Assembly: GCF_015767635.1 (NCBI RefSeq)
Contig: NZ_CP065230.1
Location: forward strand, 186,001 to 250,000
Source of the DNA: Halomonas sp. A40-4
GTDB lineage: Bacteria > Pseudomonadota > Gammaproteobacteria > Pseudomonadales > Halomonadaceae
Direction of reading: 5' to 3'
Length of the DNA stretch: 64,000 nucleotides
A program made the position numbers and the translations under genes. Shown here piece after piece: positions 26,723 to 36,594 of this stretch (position 1 is its first letter; each line of letters begins with the position of its first letter). The notes under the pieces were generated by a model that was not told where the DNA came from, searched no databases, and was given only the letters and a program-made list of their open reading frames with translations.

Positions 26723-27607
26723 TTAGTAGTTAACGCGCCGCTCGATAAAGCGGAACTGGATCACGGTCAGCGCGACCACAATGACCATCAGAATCACCGA
26801 CTGAGCGGCCGAAGACCCCAGGTTCAGCCCCACGAAGCCGTCGGCATACACCTTATACACCAGGATGTTGGTGGCCTGTGCCGGTCCGCCTTCGGTGGTG
26901 GCGTGGATAATCCCAAAGGTGTCGAACATGGCATACACCACGTTGACCACCATCAGGAAGAAGGTCGTGGGCGACAGCAGTGGGAATACAATCGTCCAGA
27001 AGCGCTTGATGGGGCTGGCGCCATCAATGGCGGCTGCTTCGATCAGCGATTGCGGGATGGACTGCATGCCTGCCAGGAAAAACAGAAAGTTGTAGGAGAT
27101 CTGCTTCCAGGAGGCGGCTAAAATCACCAGCAGCATGGCATCGCTGCCGGAATTGCGGTGATTCCACTGGTAGCCGACCATTTCCAGCATGTAGGGCACG
27201 ATGCCTATGGAGGGGTTGAAGATAAACCACCACAAAACGCCCGCCAGGGCGGGGGCAATGGCGTAGGGCCACACCAACAGCGTGGTATAGGTGCTGCGCG
27301 AACGAATCATCCGATTGACGGTGCTGGCCAGCAGTAGCGCCATGGACATCGACACCAGCGTGGTGCCCACCGCAAAAATTACCGTCACCGACAGCGAATT
27401 AAGATAGCTGCCGTCGCGGAACAGGCGGGCAAAATTTTCGAGCCCCACAAACGTCGAGCGTAACCCAAAGGCATCTTCGCGCAGGAGTGATTGATACAGG
27501 GCCTGACCCGCCGGCCAGATAAAGAAAATCAGCGTGATGATAACCTGGGGGGCCAGCAGGGCGAAAGGCAGCCAACGCCCTGGAAAGGTCATGCGTTTTG
27601 TTTGCAT
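26723..27607 (-). CDS. ugpA: Glycerol-3-phosphate ABC transporter permease
   Basis: A 294-residue MalF-type permease with six membrane segments, opening [33 protein letters not shown]. The EAA loop is [31 protein letters not shown]. It is the partner of UgpE and lies between ugpB (70 bp upstream) and ugpE. The family imports sn-glycerol 3-phosphate and glycerophosphodiesters during phosphate limitation. Confidence 0.93.
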   Translation of the reverse strand: MQTKRMTFPGRWLPFALLAPQVIITLIFFIWPAGQALYQSLLREDAFGLRSTFVGLENFARLFRDGSYLNSLSVTVIFAVGTTLVSMSMALLLASTVNRMIRSRSTYTTLLVWPYAIAPALAGVLWWFIFNPSIGIVPYMLEMVGYQWNHRNSGSDAMLLVILAASWKQISYNFLFFLAGMQSIPQSLIEAAAIDGASPIKRFWTIVFPLLSPTTFFLMVVNVVYAMFDTFGIIHATTEGGPAQATNILVYKVYADGFVGLNLGSSAAQSVILMVIVVALTVIQFRFIERRVNY

Positions 27608-27677
27608 GGCAAGCTCTTGAACACAGCCGAACGAAAGCGCCGCCTACCCTTGGGTAAGCGGCGACGTCAGTGCCTGG

Positions 27678-29003
27678 TTACTGATTGGCGGCTTCGAAGT
27701 CCCGCAGCAGAACATTGCCGCGTTCCACGGCATCGTCCGCCGCTTCCTGGCCGGATTTATCGCCAGTCATCACGGCTTCCATTTCCTCGGAGATAATGTC
27801 GCGAATCTGCACAAAGTTACCAAATCGTAGGCCTTTGGAGTTTTCGGTCGGCTCGTTGAGGGTCATCTGCTCAAGCGAAATATCCGCCCCCGGGTTCTCT
27901 TCGTAATAGCCCTGCTCTTTGCTCAGATCCCAGGCGGCTTGGGTGATGGGCAAATAGCCGGTTTGTTGATGCCACTGCGCCTGTACCTCGGGCTGGGAGA
28001 GATACTCAAAGAACGCTGCAACGGCTGCGTATTCTTCTTCGCTGTGGCCCTGCAGTGCCCATAGCGTTGCGCCACCGATAATCGAGTTTTGTGGTGCGCC
28101 GTCTACGTCATCGTAGTAGGGCTGCATGCCAAAGCCGACGTCAAATTCTGAATTGGCGGCGACATCTGCCCGTGAAGCAGAAGAGCCGAAGAAAATCGCG
28201 CAGTCCTGGGAGTAGAAAAGCGGCTCCGAGTCGGGGCCGGAACCGGGGCCGCCCCATTTAAACACCCCCTCTTCCTGCCAGTCGTGGAGGTTGTCCCAAT
28301 GACGAGCAACCAGCTCATTGTTGAAGGTAAGCTCGGTTTCCAGGCCGCCAAAACCGTTTTCCAGCGTACCTAGCGGCACGTTATGCCAAGCGGAGAAGTT
28401 TTCCAGCATTACCCAGCTAGGCCATGAGGTGGTAAAACCGCAGCTGGCCGCACCAGCGTCGACGATCTGACGTGAAAAGTCGGCCACTTCTTGCCATGTT
28501 TGGGGGGGCTGTTCGGGATCCAGGCCCGCTTCTTCAAACATGTCGCGGTTGTAGTACATGATGGGCGTAGAGGAGTTGAACGGGAACGACAGCATATTGC
28601 CGTTGGTGTCGGTGTAGTAACCCACCACCGCGGGCAGGAAGACATCGTTATCGAAAGCGCGGCCATGCGCTTCCATCAACTCGTACACTGGGTAAATGGC
28701 GCCTTCGGCGTTCATCATGGTGCCGGTACCGACTTCAAAGACCTGCAGGATATGCGGTTGCTCATTGGCTCGGAAGGCGGCGATAGCGCCCGTCATCGTT
28801 TCGGTGTAGGTGCCACGGTAGCTGGGGGTCACATGATAATCATCCTGGGACTCGTTAAAGTCCTGGGTCATCTCTTCAAGAATGTCACCCAGTTGGCCGC
28901 CCATGGCGTGCCACCAGCTAATCTCTGTTGCCGCCTGGGCAGACAGGCTGAGGCTGGCCGTTGCCACCCCTACGGCAAGCGCATGCAGTGTAAAACGAGA
29001 CAT
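27678..29003 (-). CDS. ugpB: Glycerol-3-phosphate binding protein
   Basis: A 441-residue periplasmic binding protein with a signal peptide ending in SAQAA. ISWWHAMGGQLGDILEEM, then GTYTETMTGAIAAFR, ILQVFEVGTGTMM, FPFNSSTPIMYYN and GLDPEQPPQTWQEVADF align closely with E. coli UgpB. So do LENFSAWH, QNSIIGGATLWALQGH and TGYLPIT. It captures G3P for UgpAEC. It is the first gene of the operon, downstream of a PHO box, so it is expected to be induced by phosphate starvation. Confidence 0.95.
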   Translation of the reverse strand: MSRFTLHALAVGVATASLSLSAQAATEISWWHAMGGQLGDILEEMTQDFNESQDDYHVTPSYRGTYTETMTGAIAAFRANEQPHILQVFEVGTGTMMNAEGAIYPVYELMEAHGRAFDNDVFLPAVVGYYTDTNGNMLSFPFNSSTPIMYYNRDMFEEAGLDPEQPPQTWQEVADFSRQIVDAGAASCGFTTSWPSWVMLENFSAWHNVPLGTLENGFGGLETELTFNNELVARHWDNLHDWQEEGVFKWGGPGSGPDSEPLFYSQDCAIFFGSSASRADVAANSEFDVGFGMQPYYDDVDGAPQNSIIGGATLWALQGHSEEEYAAVAAFFEYLSQPEVQAQWHQQTGYLPITQAAWDLSKEQGYYEENPGADISLEQMTLNEPTENSKGLRFGNFVQIRDIISEEMEAVMTGDKSGQEAADDAVERGNVLLRDFEAANQ

Positions 29004-29101
29004 ACAGAAGCTCCTTGTGGGCCTGAAATGAATCAGGCAGTACCCTGCGTTTGTTAAGGTTTTTTGGATGCATAGTTTTCTGGATGCCTAGACTGTAGAA
29101 A

Positions 29102-29147
29102 GTGCAGATGACGTTCAGGTGAACGCCAGATGAACTCCACATGACAA
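29102..29147 (-). promoter_or_regulatory. PHO box (PhoB binding repeats) upstream of ugpB
   Basis: On the minus strand four TTCA/GTCA-type units follow each other at exactly 11-bp steps: TGTCATGTGGA, GTTCATCTGGC, GTTCACCTGAA, CGTCATCTGCA. An 11-bp step is the signature of PhoB direct repeats. The array lies about 100-145 bp upstream of the ugpB start and also near the divergent argE start. Confidence 0.88.
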
Positions 29148-29221
29148 CTTGCCGATGTAGGCGGCCGGTGGGTGGGGTGATAGTCTGGCAGACAAGATGG
29201 CCAATGACAGGAAGGGCAATA

Positions 29222-30397
29222 ATGAGCGACGCGGAGCGACTGTTAGCAAGGTTGGTGGCGTTTGATACCACCTCGAGCGAATCCAACCTGGCGCTGGTCC
29301 GCTATGTGGAAGACTACCTGGCTTCCCATGGTGTTGAAGCCGAGCGGGTAATGAGCCCGTGTGGTAATAAAGCCAACTTGATTGCCCGTATCGGCCCTGA
29401 TGCGCCGGGCGGTGTCATGCTTTCCGGGCATACCGATGTGGTGCCGGTGGCGGGTCAGCCCTGGTCGAGTGACCCTTTCACCCTGCGCGATGGCGGTGAT
29501 GGCCGGTTATACGGGCGCGGCACCTGCGACATGAAAGGCTTTCTTGCCTGCGTTCTGGCCAACGTGCCCGAGTGGGTGAACGCGCCACTCAAGCAACCAG
29601 TTTATCTGGGGTTTTCCTACGATGAAGAAATCGGCTGTGTGGGCGCGCCGGATCTGATTCGGCGATTCTATGAGCATTACTCGACCACCGCGCATGTGAT
29701 TGTCGGCGAGCCGACCAGCATGCAGCCGGTCGTGGCGCAAAAAGGTGCGACCAACCTGCGCACCACCGTTACCGGGCGCGAGGCCCACAGCAGCCAGGTC
29801 AATCAGGGCACCTCGGCGATTCACGTCGCGGCAAGACTGGTGACCTTTATCGAAGACACCATGGCCGCGCTGGTGGAAGAGGGCCGTGTCGATGAGGCCT
29901 TCAACGTGCCCCATACCAGTCTGCACGTCGGTAAAATCAAAGGCGGTACGGCGATCAATATCATGGCCCGGGAGTGCCAGTTCGAGTGGGAAATTCGCCA
30001 TTTGCCGACGGATACGTTCGACGAGGTATATGCTCGCTATGAGGCGTTTTGCGCCCAGTTAAGCGATCAAATGCAGGCCAGAGGGAAGCATGTTGAGATC
30101 ACGACCGAGGCGCTGAATGTGACAGTCCCGGGGTTGGCGGATCGTGATAATGACCGCGTCCTACGCTTGGCGAAAGACCATTTGCCAGCAGGATGCTGCG
30201 ACCACGCGGTGGCCTATGCGACCGAGGCCGGGCAATTTCAGGGGCAGGGCTTACAGACGATCATTCTGGGGCCAGGCAGCATTGCCCAGGCGCATCAACC
30301 GGATGAGTATGTTGAGCGCAGTCAGTTGGAAGCGTGCACGGTGTTTTTGGACAAAATGACAGAGGTGTTGCGGCAAACGTCGGGGCGTAACGAGTGA
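29222..30397 (+). CDS. argE: Acetylornithine deacetylase
   Basis: A 391-residue M20-family zinc amidohydrolase; ArgE removes the acetyl group from N-acetylornithine in arginine synthesis. Metal-binding motifs: SGHTDVVPV, YGRGTCDMKGF, the catalytic pair in SYDEEIGCVGA, and the late His in ILGPGSIAQAHQPDEYV. The dimerisation domain has TGREAHSSQVNQG. I start at the ATG at 29222 (GGAAGGG upstream); the open frame to 29141 runs into the PHO box region. It is divergent from ugpB. Confidence 0.92.
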   Translation: MSDAERLLARLVAFDTTSSESNLALVRYVEDYLASHGVEAERVMSPCGNKANLIARIGPDAPGGVMLSGHTDVVPVAGQPWSSDPFTLRDGGDGRLYGRGTCDMKGFLACVLANVPEWVNAPLKQPVYLGFSYDEEIGCVGAPDLIRRFYEHYSTTAHVIVGEPTSMQPVVAQKGATNLRTTVTGREAHSSQVNQGTSAIHVAARLVTFIEDTMAALVEEGRVDEAFNVPHTSLHVGKIKGGTAINIMARECQFEWEIRHLPTDTFDEVYARYEAFCAQLSDQMQARGKHVEITTEALNVTVPGLADRDNDRVLRLAKDHLPAGCCDHAVAYATEAGQFQGQGLQTIILGPGSIAQAHQPDEYVERSQLEACTVFLDKMTEVLRQTSGRNE

Positions 30398-30445
30398 AAT
30401 TGGCAAGTGTCCCACCCGGTATCGGGCGGGACAATGACTACCGCA

Positions 30446-30757
30446 TCAATGCTGGTGATCTTCTACGAATAGCTCAGCTTTGGCATGGCGCATTACATCT
30501 TCGCAGGCTTGTTGTTGTGCCAGTTGGGACAGCAAGCGCTGGGTCACTTCAAAGCCTTTACCCATGCAGGTATCAACTTCGTGCTGGCTAATGGCTGGCG
30601 TCACGCGATAGTCAATCTTTACCGTACGACCGCCGCCCTCTAACCGATCCGCAACCCCTCTGAGACGCCAAGCGATTCTCTCTTTCCAGCTAGCTGATTC
30701 TTCCGCGCCTTCGTTTACGCTAAACGTGCACTGCCACTCGGGTTTGTAAACCTTCAT
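30446..30757 (-). CDS. Hypothetical protein, about 103 aa
   Basis: A soluble protein starting at the ATG at 30757 with GGAGG 8 nt upstream. KVYKPEWQCTFSVNEGAEES opens it, then ERIAWRLRGVADRLEGGGRTVKIDYRVTP, and a helical end (LLSQLAQQQACEDVMRHAKAEL). I do not recognise a family. No membrane or export signals. It is convergent with argE and has no operon partner. Confidence 0.65.
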   Translation of the reverse strand: MKVYKPEWQCTFSVNEGAEESASWKERIAWRLRGVADRLEGGGRTVKIDYRVTPAISQHEVDTCMGKGFEVTQRLLSQLAQQQACEDVMRHAKAELFVEDHQH

Positions 30758-31180
30758 AGGGAGAACCTCCTGCAATTTGGAAAGAATGATCGATCGTGAT
30801 TCGTACTCCGTCAGTCTGATGTTAGTGCGCTACCACTATACCTAATTTGTCGTCTATCCCCTAGACAAAACGTATATCGTCTTTCGCATGATGACCACAA
30901 GGGGGGGTGATGAAGTACACTTAACCTTACGCCCCGTTCATCGTGAGGTAATTCCGTTGCTCGGCAGCGGTGGTTGGTTAACCGTTGAAGGAGAGCGCCT
31001 AACGTAAGTCGGCATGCTGTCGATACAGTGTAATAACTGACAGGAAAGTGAGTTGATCCATGCCAGCACGCGGCAGTATAGGCTGTTGAGGAACGGATTC
31101 AATCGTTGACCGAGGAACTAGCCTTCTCACGTTAGCCAGTGTGAAGTGGTATTAGAGACTAACCAGGAGAAACTGCCTTC
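30758..31180. other. Intergenic region, no gene seen
   Basis: About 420 bp between a minus-strand gene and the plus-strand diguanylate cyclase/phosphodiesterase gene. It must contain both promoters. I see no convincing ORF, RNA or repeat beyond a run of seven G residues at 30901-30907. Confidence 0.6.
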
Positions 31181-34100
31181 GTGCCCATCAACGCGCGGAC
31201 CCTTGCGTTAGATACGCTGCTGTTAATGACCGTCGCCACAATGGTGCTCATGGGCGTGGTCGGCAGCCTATTTGGGCTGTCCGAATCCCACTCATTGTTT
31301 GCCGTCGCACTGGTGCCCGATGCAGCGATCGCTACCTCGCTGGCGAGTGTCGGCGTGTTCGCCATCCTGCAAGGGTGGCAGCGCATGCGATGGTTCTGCG
31401 CCCTGGCGCTAACGGGGCTGGCGCTATACACCCTTGCCCATAACGTCCTTGCTTCCCCCGTTGATCCTTCATGGTTAACCGGTCAGGAGCGAATGACCAG
31501 TATTGGCGCGGTGATGTTGCTGGTGGTGGGGTTAGCGCTGTGGTGCGGCCAGTCAACGGACAGGCGTCGGTTACTCTGGTTATTCAGTGGGCTTGGCCAG
31601 TGGCTATTTGGTGGACTGATGATGGTCAGGTTATGGGCGGGCATCGAGCTGGACGATCCGATGTTTTCGTCGTCCCCGGTGGCGGTAGTGGTATTCACAC
31701 TCCTGCTGGGAACCGCCATGGTGGGGGTTTACCTGCGCCGTTCGCCCGGGCCACTCAACCTGACTCGCTCCACGGCACTGGCGTGCCTCGCCGGGGTAGC
31801 CGCCAGTGCCGTGGCCTGGGGAGTACTCAGTCTGCAGCAGTTCAACGATACGCAACAACAGGCCAGGTACCTGCTGGATAATGTGCAGCTGAACGCCGAA
31901 AAGGCGGTCAATTCGCGGTTGCAGCTGTTGCAACGTATGGCTGAGCGCATCAACGCCTCGCCAGACAACTTTGATCGCGAGCTGTTGACGCTGGATGGGG
32001 AAAGCTATCTGCGTGATACCCCCAGCCTGCAGGCGATCGCCCTGGTCGATGAGCGCTTGAACCCCATCTGGTTTCATTCCCGAACATCCGGCAGCGAGAA
32101 GTGGCTTCGGCAGCAGCTCAACAAGCCATCGGTGCCCGAGTGGTTATCGGTGCCCTTCGACCGGCCCTGGGTGGTGATCTCTGATCCATACACGCCGAGC
32201 CTGGCGTTTGTGGCGATGCCGCTCGCCCAGCGGGATCAGCGGCTTGTGGCAAGCCTCGATCTGGCCGTGCTGTTCAATTATGACTTGCGTCTTGAGCTGG
32301 GCCCCTTTCAGGTCAACATGAGCCGTAGCGGTACGCCTCTGCTGATGCTGCAGCCGCCTGGCGCTCAGACAGATAGCGCGCTACACCCAGGGCGTATATT
32401 GGCGAAGCGCAATGCAGGCTTGCCCGGGGGGATCAACCTGCGCCTTGAGGCGTTGTCGGGCAGCCATTACAACTGGTATCTAGCGGGCTTTGTCCCCGTG
32501 GTGGTCGCCATGGTGGGGCTGATGCTGAGTGGTTTGTTGGCCTTTTGCATCGGTTTGGTGGTCGCCAGTATCGCCAGGGCAAAAGAGCTGGCGGAGGCAC
32601 GTCAAACCCTTGAGGACCAGCAGCATATACAGCGGATGATCGCCCAGGAAGCGCCTCTGGAGGACATTCTGGAAAGCCTCTGCCAGTTGCTTGAGCGCCA
32701 ACTGCCCGGTTCGTTATGTTCGATCATGCTGGCGAATAAAGCGAAGACTCACCTGACGCTGGCGGCGGGTAAGCGGTTGCCCGACGTATACCTTGAAGCG
32801 GTCAATCTGGTGGCCATTGGCCCTTTGATGGGCGCATGCGGTCGCGCGGCTTACCAGCGTCGCCAGGTGATCAGTGAGTGCATTGCCAATGATCAGCATT
32901 GGAATGGGTATCACAATGTTGCCCGACAAGCGGGATTGGCCGCATGTTGGTCGAGTCCGGTGATGGGGAGCAATGGGCAACTGCTGGGGACGTTTGCCAC
33001 CTATTCCCACCGACCGCGGGTGCCTACCGAGCACGATAATTTGCTGATCGACAAGGCGGCTGGCTTAATGGCGCTGGCGGTTGAGCGTTTTCAGGTTCGG
33101 CGCTCGCTCGAGGAAAGCGAGCAGCGCTACCGCTCATTGTTCACTCACCACCCGGATGCGGTTTTCTCACTTGATGAGCAAGGCCGTTTTACCACGGCCA
33201 ATGCCACTTGCGCGACGATTAGTGGCTACGCCGTTGATGAGATTGTCGGTAGCCACTTCAACTGTTTTATCTACGACGAGGATATCGATTCAGTCAACCA
33301 GCGTTACCAATCCGTCATGCAGGGCAGTATTATCCGCTATGAGTTAGTTATCCGTGATCGCGCAGGCGAGCCGCATATCATGGACCTGATCAACCTGCCC
33401 ATCGTGGTCGACGGCGACATTCAGGGGCTTTATGGGATTGCTCAGGAAGTTACCGATAAGCGGCAGCAGGAGTCTCGGCTGCGCACCCTCGAGCGCAGCG
33501 TGGAAGCCAGCGTTAATGGGGTGGTCATCGCCGATGCTACGCAGCCGGGGCTGCCGATTGTCTATGCTAATCAGGCATTTACCGAGATGACGGGCTATGA
33601 GCAGGCGGAAATATTGGGCCGCAACTGCCGTTTTCTGCAAGGCGAGGGTACTGACTCAGATGCTGTTGAGAAAATCCGTCAGCGGCTAAGCGAACAGCGT
33701 GATGTTCATGTGACCCTACGCAATTACCGCAAAGACGGCAGCCTGTTCTGGAATGATCTTTACATCGCCCCGGTACGCAGCCCCGATGCACAGTTGACCC
33801 ACTTCGTGGGCGTGCAGCACGACATCTCCAAACACAAGGCCTTCGAAGCGCGGCTGGCCTATCACGCGACCCACGATGACCTGACCCAATTGCCCAACCG
33901 AGCACTGTTTGAAGAAACGCTGGGTGATGCCTTTACCAAAGCTCAATCGCAGCAACAGCGCGTTGCGGTGCTGTTTGTCGACCTGGATGACTTCAAACCG
34001 ATCAACGACAACCTGGGGCACGCCGTGGGCGACAGGGTGCTTGAAGAGGTGGCCCAGCGACTGCTCGGTGCGGTAGACGAACACCACCTGGTAGCGCGCT

Positions 34101-35173
34101 TGGGTGGCGATGAGTTCGTCATTCTGCACCCAAGGGTTCACGACGAAGCCGATGTGGTGGAGATTGCCGAGCACCTGCTGGTAGCGCTGTCGCGTCCTTA
34201 TTATATCGAGGAGCACGAGCTATACCTGACTGCAAGTGTGGGCATTGCCATCAGTGAGGAGGCTTTGCTGGAGCCGCAAATGCTGATCCAGCGGGCCGAC
34301 ATGGCGATGTATAAAGCCAAACAGCGGGGACGTAATGCCTATCAATGGTTTTCGGAGGTATTTAACGATACCGCCAGCGAGCGACTGGTGTTGCGCAACG
34401 AACTGCAGGAGGCCATCGAGAGCCAGGCGTTTGAACTGTATTATCAGCCGCTGCTTAACCGCAACGGCCAGCTCGTCAGCGTTGAGGCCTTGCTGCGTTG
34501 GCCGCACCCGACAAAAGGATTTATCTCGCCGGCGCGTTTTATTCCATTGGCGGAAGCCACCGGCCAGATCATGCCGATCAGTGAGTGGGTGCTGAACCGC
34601 GCCTGCCGTGATATGCAAGCCCTGGCCCAGCAAGGGCGGGGGAATCTGGCGGTGGCAGTGAATTTATCGCCGCTCCAATTTCAGCGCTCAAATTTTCTCG
34701 CCACGCTACAACAGACGCTTTCGGACACCGGGTTGCCGCCACAGCAGTTGGCGCTGGAGATCACCGAAGGGATTCTGATGGAGAATACCGAGGTCGCCAT
34801 CGATACCTTGCGTGCGTTGCGCGATATGGACATTCGGGTCTCCATCGATGATTTTGGCACAGGCTTTTCAAGCCTCAGTTACTTGAAGCACCTGCCGGTG
34901 AATACGGTGAAAATCGACCGCAGTTTTATACACGAACTGCATCAAAGCGAGGCCGACAGCGCCATTGTTAAAGGCATTATTTCCATGGCCCATCACCTTG
35001 GGCTGAACGTCGTTGCGGAAGGTGTTGAAACGTCTGATCAGCATCGCCAACTGCTGGACTATCACTGCGATGTCTTTCAGGGCTTTGGCTTGGCGAGGCC
35101 CATGCCGTTGACGAGCTTGGTCGCGTTCATCGATTCGCTCAACGAGCAGCCAAGCGTCAGGAGCCAGCGGTGA
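31181..35173 (+). CDS. Membrane GAF-PAS-LOV-GGDEF-EAL protein
   Basis: A 1330-residue c-di-GMP enzyme. Residues 1-190 hold about six membrane helices. Another helix (~205-225), a ~200-residue periplasmic CHASE-like region and a helix (~430-455) follow. Then GAF (~490-630), PAS (~640-760) and a LOV-type PAS (~770-890) with GRNCRFLQGEG, where Cys816 fits the flavin-adduct cysteine. GGDEF is intact (975-979) but the RxxD inhibition site is replaced (DEHH). The EAL domain is also intact: EAL at ~1102-1104, IDDFGTGFSSL and EGVET. It may make or break c-di-GMP under light or redox and envelope input. GTG start with AGGAG upstream; overlaps the next gene by 4 bp. Confidence 0.9.
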   Translation: MPINARTLALDTLLLMTVATMVLMGVVGSLFGLSESHSLFAVALVPDAAIATSLASVGVFAILQGWQRMRWFCALALTGLALYTLAHNVLASPVDPSWLTGQERMTSIGAVMLLVVGLALWCGQSTDRRRLLWLFSGLGQWLFGGLMMVRLWAGIELDDPMFSSSPVAVVVFTLLLGTAMVGVYLRRSPGPLNLTRSTALACLAGVAASAVAWGVLSLQQFNDTQQQARYLLDNVQLNAEKAVNSRLQLLQRMAERINASPDNFDRELLTLDGESYLRDTPSLQAIALVDERLNPIWFHSRTSGSEKWLRQQLNKPSVPEWLSVPFDRPWVVISDPYTPSLAFVAMPLAQRDQRLVASLDLAVLFNYDLRLELGPFQVNMSRSGTPLLMLQPPGAQTDSALHPGRILAKRNAGLPGGINLRLEALSGSHYNWYLAGFVPVVVAMVGLMLSGLLAFCIGLVVASIARAKELAEARQTLEDQQHIQRMIAQEAPLEDILESLCQLLERQLPGSLCSIMLANKAKTHLTLAAGKRLPDVYLEAVNLVAIGPLMGACGRAAYQRRQVISECIANDQHWNGYHNVARQAGLAACWSSPVMGSNGQLLGTFATYSHRPRVPTEHDNLLIDKAAGLMALAVERFQVRRSLEESEQRYRSLFTHHPDAVFSLDEQGRFTTANATCATISGYAVDEIVGSHFNCFIYDEDIDSVNQRYQSVMQGSIIRYELVIRDRAGEPHIMDLINLPIVVDGDIQGLYGIAQEVTDKRQQESRLRTLERSVEASVNGVVIADATQPGLPIVYANQAFTEMTGYEQAEILGRNCRFLQGEGTDSDAVEKIRQRLSEQRDVHVTLRNYRKDGSLFWNDLYIAPVRSPDAQLTHFVGVQHDISKHKAFEARLAYHATHDDLTQLPNRALFEETLGDAFTKAQSQQQRVAVLFVDLDDFKPINDNLGHAVGDRVLEEVAQRLLGAVDEHHLVARLGGDEFVILHPRVHDEADVVEIAEHLLVALSRPYYIEEHELYLTASVGIAISEEALLEPQMLIQRADMAMYKAKQRGRNAYQWFSEVFNDTASERLVLRNELQEAIESQAFELYYQPLLNRNGQLVSVEALLRWPHPTKGFISPARFIPLAEATGQIMPISEWVLNRACRDMQALAQQGRGNLAVAVNLSPLQFQRSNFLATLQQTLSDTGLPPQQLALEITEGILMENTEVAIDTLRALRDMDIRVSIDDFGTGFSSLSYLKHLPVNTVKIDRSFIHELHQSEADSAIVKGIISMAHHLGLNVVAEGVETSDQHRQLLDYHCDVFQGFGLARPMPLTSLVAFIDSLNEQPSVRSQR

Positions 35174-36522
35174 CCCAGTCCGTCAATAGCGTGACGGCGC
35201 CTGGGCGCGACCGTTGGTATCTTTACTTGCTTGAATGCCAGCGGGGCACTTACGTGGGCATCACCAATAATTTGGCCAAGCGTTACCGCGCCCACGCCTC
35301 AGGTAAAGGTGCGCGCTTTACCCGTGCGAACCCGCCCGTGGCCCTGCTTGGCGCGCAGCCGTTCCCCGACCGGGCGAGCGCCAGCCGTGCCGAATACCAA
35401 CTCAAGCGTCAGTCGGCGCAGCAGAAGCGCGCCTGGGCATCAGCCTGGGCGAGCCCAGCCCCGTTGCCGATGGCAGGAGACACCATGCATATTTTTTATT
35501 CAGACAAGACCCGCCTGAGACAGGCGCGAACGGAGCTTCATGATGGCGTGCTGGTCGCTCCCTTCGAATGCCCCGAGCGCGTTGATCTGGTGTTGAAGCA
35601 ACTCCAGCAGGCGGCGGTGGGCGAGCTTTTCGAGCCGCGCGCCTTCGGCCTGGAGCCGGTGCTGGCAGTGCACGATGCTGACTACGTCAATTTCCTGGCA
35701 GACTGCTGGCACGAATGGGTAGCCGCCGGGCACGAGGGGGAGGCAATTCCCAATATCTGGCCTGCGCGAACCTTGCGTGATGACCGTATACCCCGGGTGG
35801 TAAGCGCCAAGCTGGGCTATTACGCCCTGGCGGCGGAAACCTCGATTAGCGAAGGTACCTTTGAAGCCGCGATGGCCAGTAAAGATGTGGCACTGGGGGC
35901 TGTTGAACAGACGCTGGCGACGGGCGAGCCCAGTTTTGGCCTGTGTCGGCCGCCGGGGCACCATGCCGCTTTTGACCAGTTTGGCGGCTACTGCTTTTTC
36001 AATAATGCCGCGATCGCCGCGCAGCGAGCACTGGCATCGGGCAAGCGCCGCGTCGCGATACTGGACGTGGATTTTCACCACGGGAATGGCACCCAGCAGA
36101 TCTTCTACGAGCGCGATGACGTGCTGTTTATCTCACTACACGGCGACCCCGAGGTAACCTTTCCTTACTATTCAGGCTATGCGGATGAAACGGGGCGGGG
36201 CAGAGGGGAAGGTTTCAACACCAATTACCCCCTCCCGCCGGGTACGACCGTTGATACCTGGATGGCCACGCTGGATAACGCCCTTGCCAGGATCAAGGAG
36301 GCACAATGCGACATGCTGATCGTCTCGCTGGGCGTGGATATCTTCGAAGGTGATCCCATCAGCGCTTTTACCTTCACAAGCGGCGACTTTAGCTTGTTGG
36401 GACAACGACTTACACAAGCTGGCCTGCCAACGGTGTTGCTTATGGAAGGCGGCTATGCTGTGGACGACATTGGTATCAATGTCGTCAATGTGCTACAAGG
36501 CTTTAAACAGGGAATAAGTTAA
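35170..36522 (+). CDS. GIY-YIG nuclease / polyamine deacetylase in-frame fusion
   Basis: A 450-codon frame with two unrelated parts. Residues 1-90 form a GIY-YIG domain of the UPF0213 type (WYLYLLECQRGTYVGITNNLAKRYRAHASGKGARFTR). From Met106 a class II histone-deacetylase fold follows, closest to acetylpolyamine amidohydrolases: MHIFYSDKTRLRQARTELHDG, CRPPGHHA, ILDVDFHHGNGTQ, SLHGDPEVTFPYY, LLMEGGYAVDDIG. A perfect AGGAG lies 5 nt before Met106 (35485), so the deacetylase is probably also, or only, made from that internal start. No stop separates the two. GTG start at 35170 overlaps the previous stop. Confidence 0.85.
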   Translation: MTQSVNSVTAPGRDRWYLYLLECQRGTYVGITNNLAKRYRAHASGKGARFTRANPPVALLGAQPFPDRASASRAEYQLKRQSAQQKRAWASAWASPAPLPMAGDTMHIFYSDKTRLRQARTELHDGVLVAPFECPERVDLVLKQLQQAAVGELFEPRAFGLEPVLAVHDADYVNFLADCWHEWVAAGHEGEAIPNIWPARTLRDDRIPRVVSAKLGYYALAAETSISEGTFEAAMASKDVALGAVEQTLATGEPSFGLCRPPGHHAAFDQFGGYCFFNNAAIAAQRALASGKRRVAILDVDFHHGNGTQQIFYERDDVLFISLHGDPEVTFPYYSGYADETGRGRGEGFNTNYPLPPGTTVDTWMATLDNALARIKEAQCDMLIVSLGVDIFEGDPISAFTFTSGDFSLLGQRLTQAGLPTVLLMEGGYAVDDIGINVVNVLQGFKQGIS

Positions 36523-36594
36523 GACATCAAAAGATGACACTCGAGGCCAATTCGGGCAGTCTATCGCCCTTTATATAGGGCAGGGAGTTCGCGC

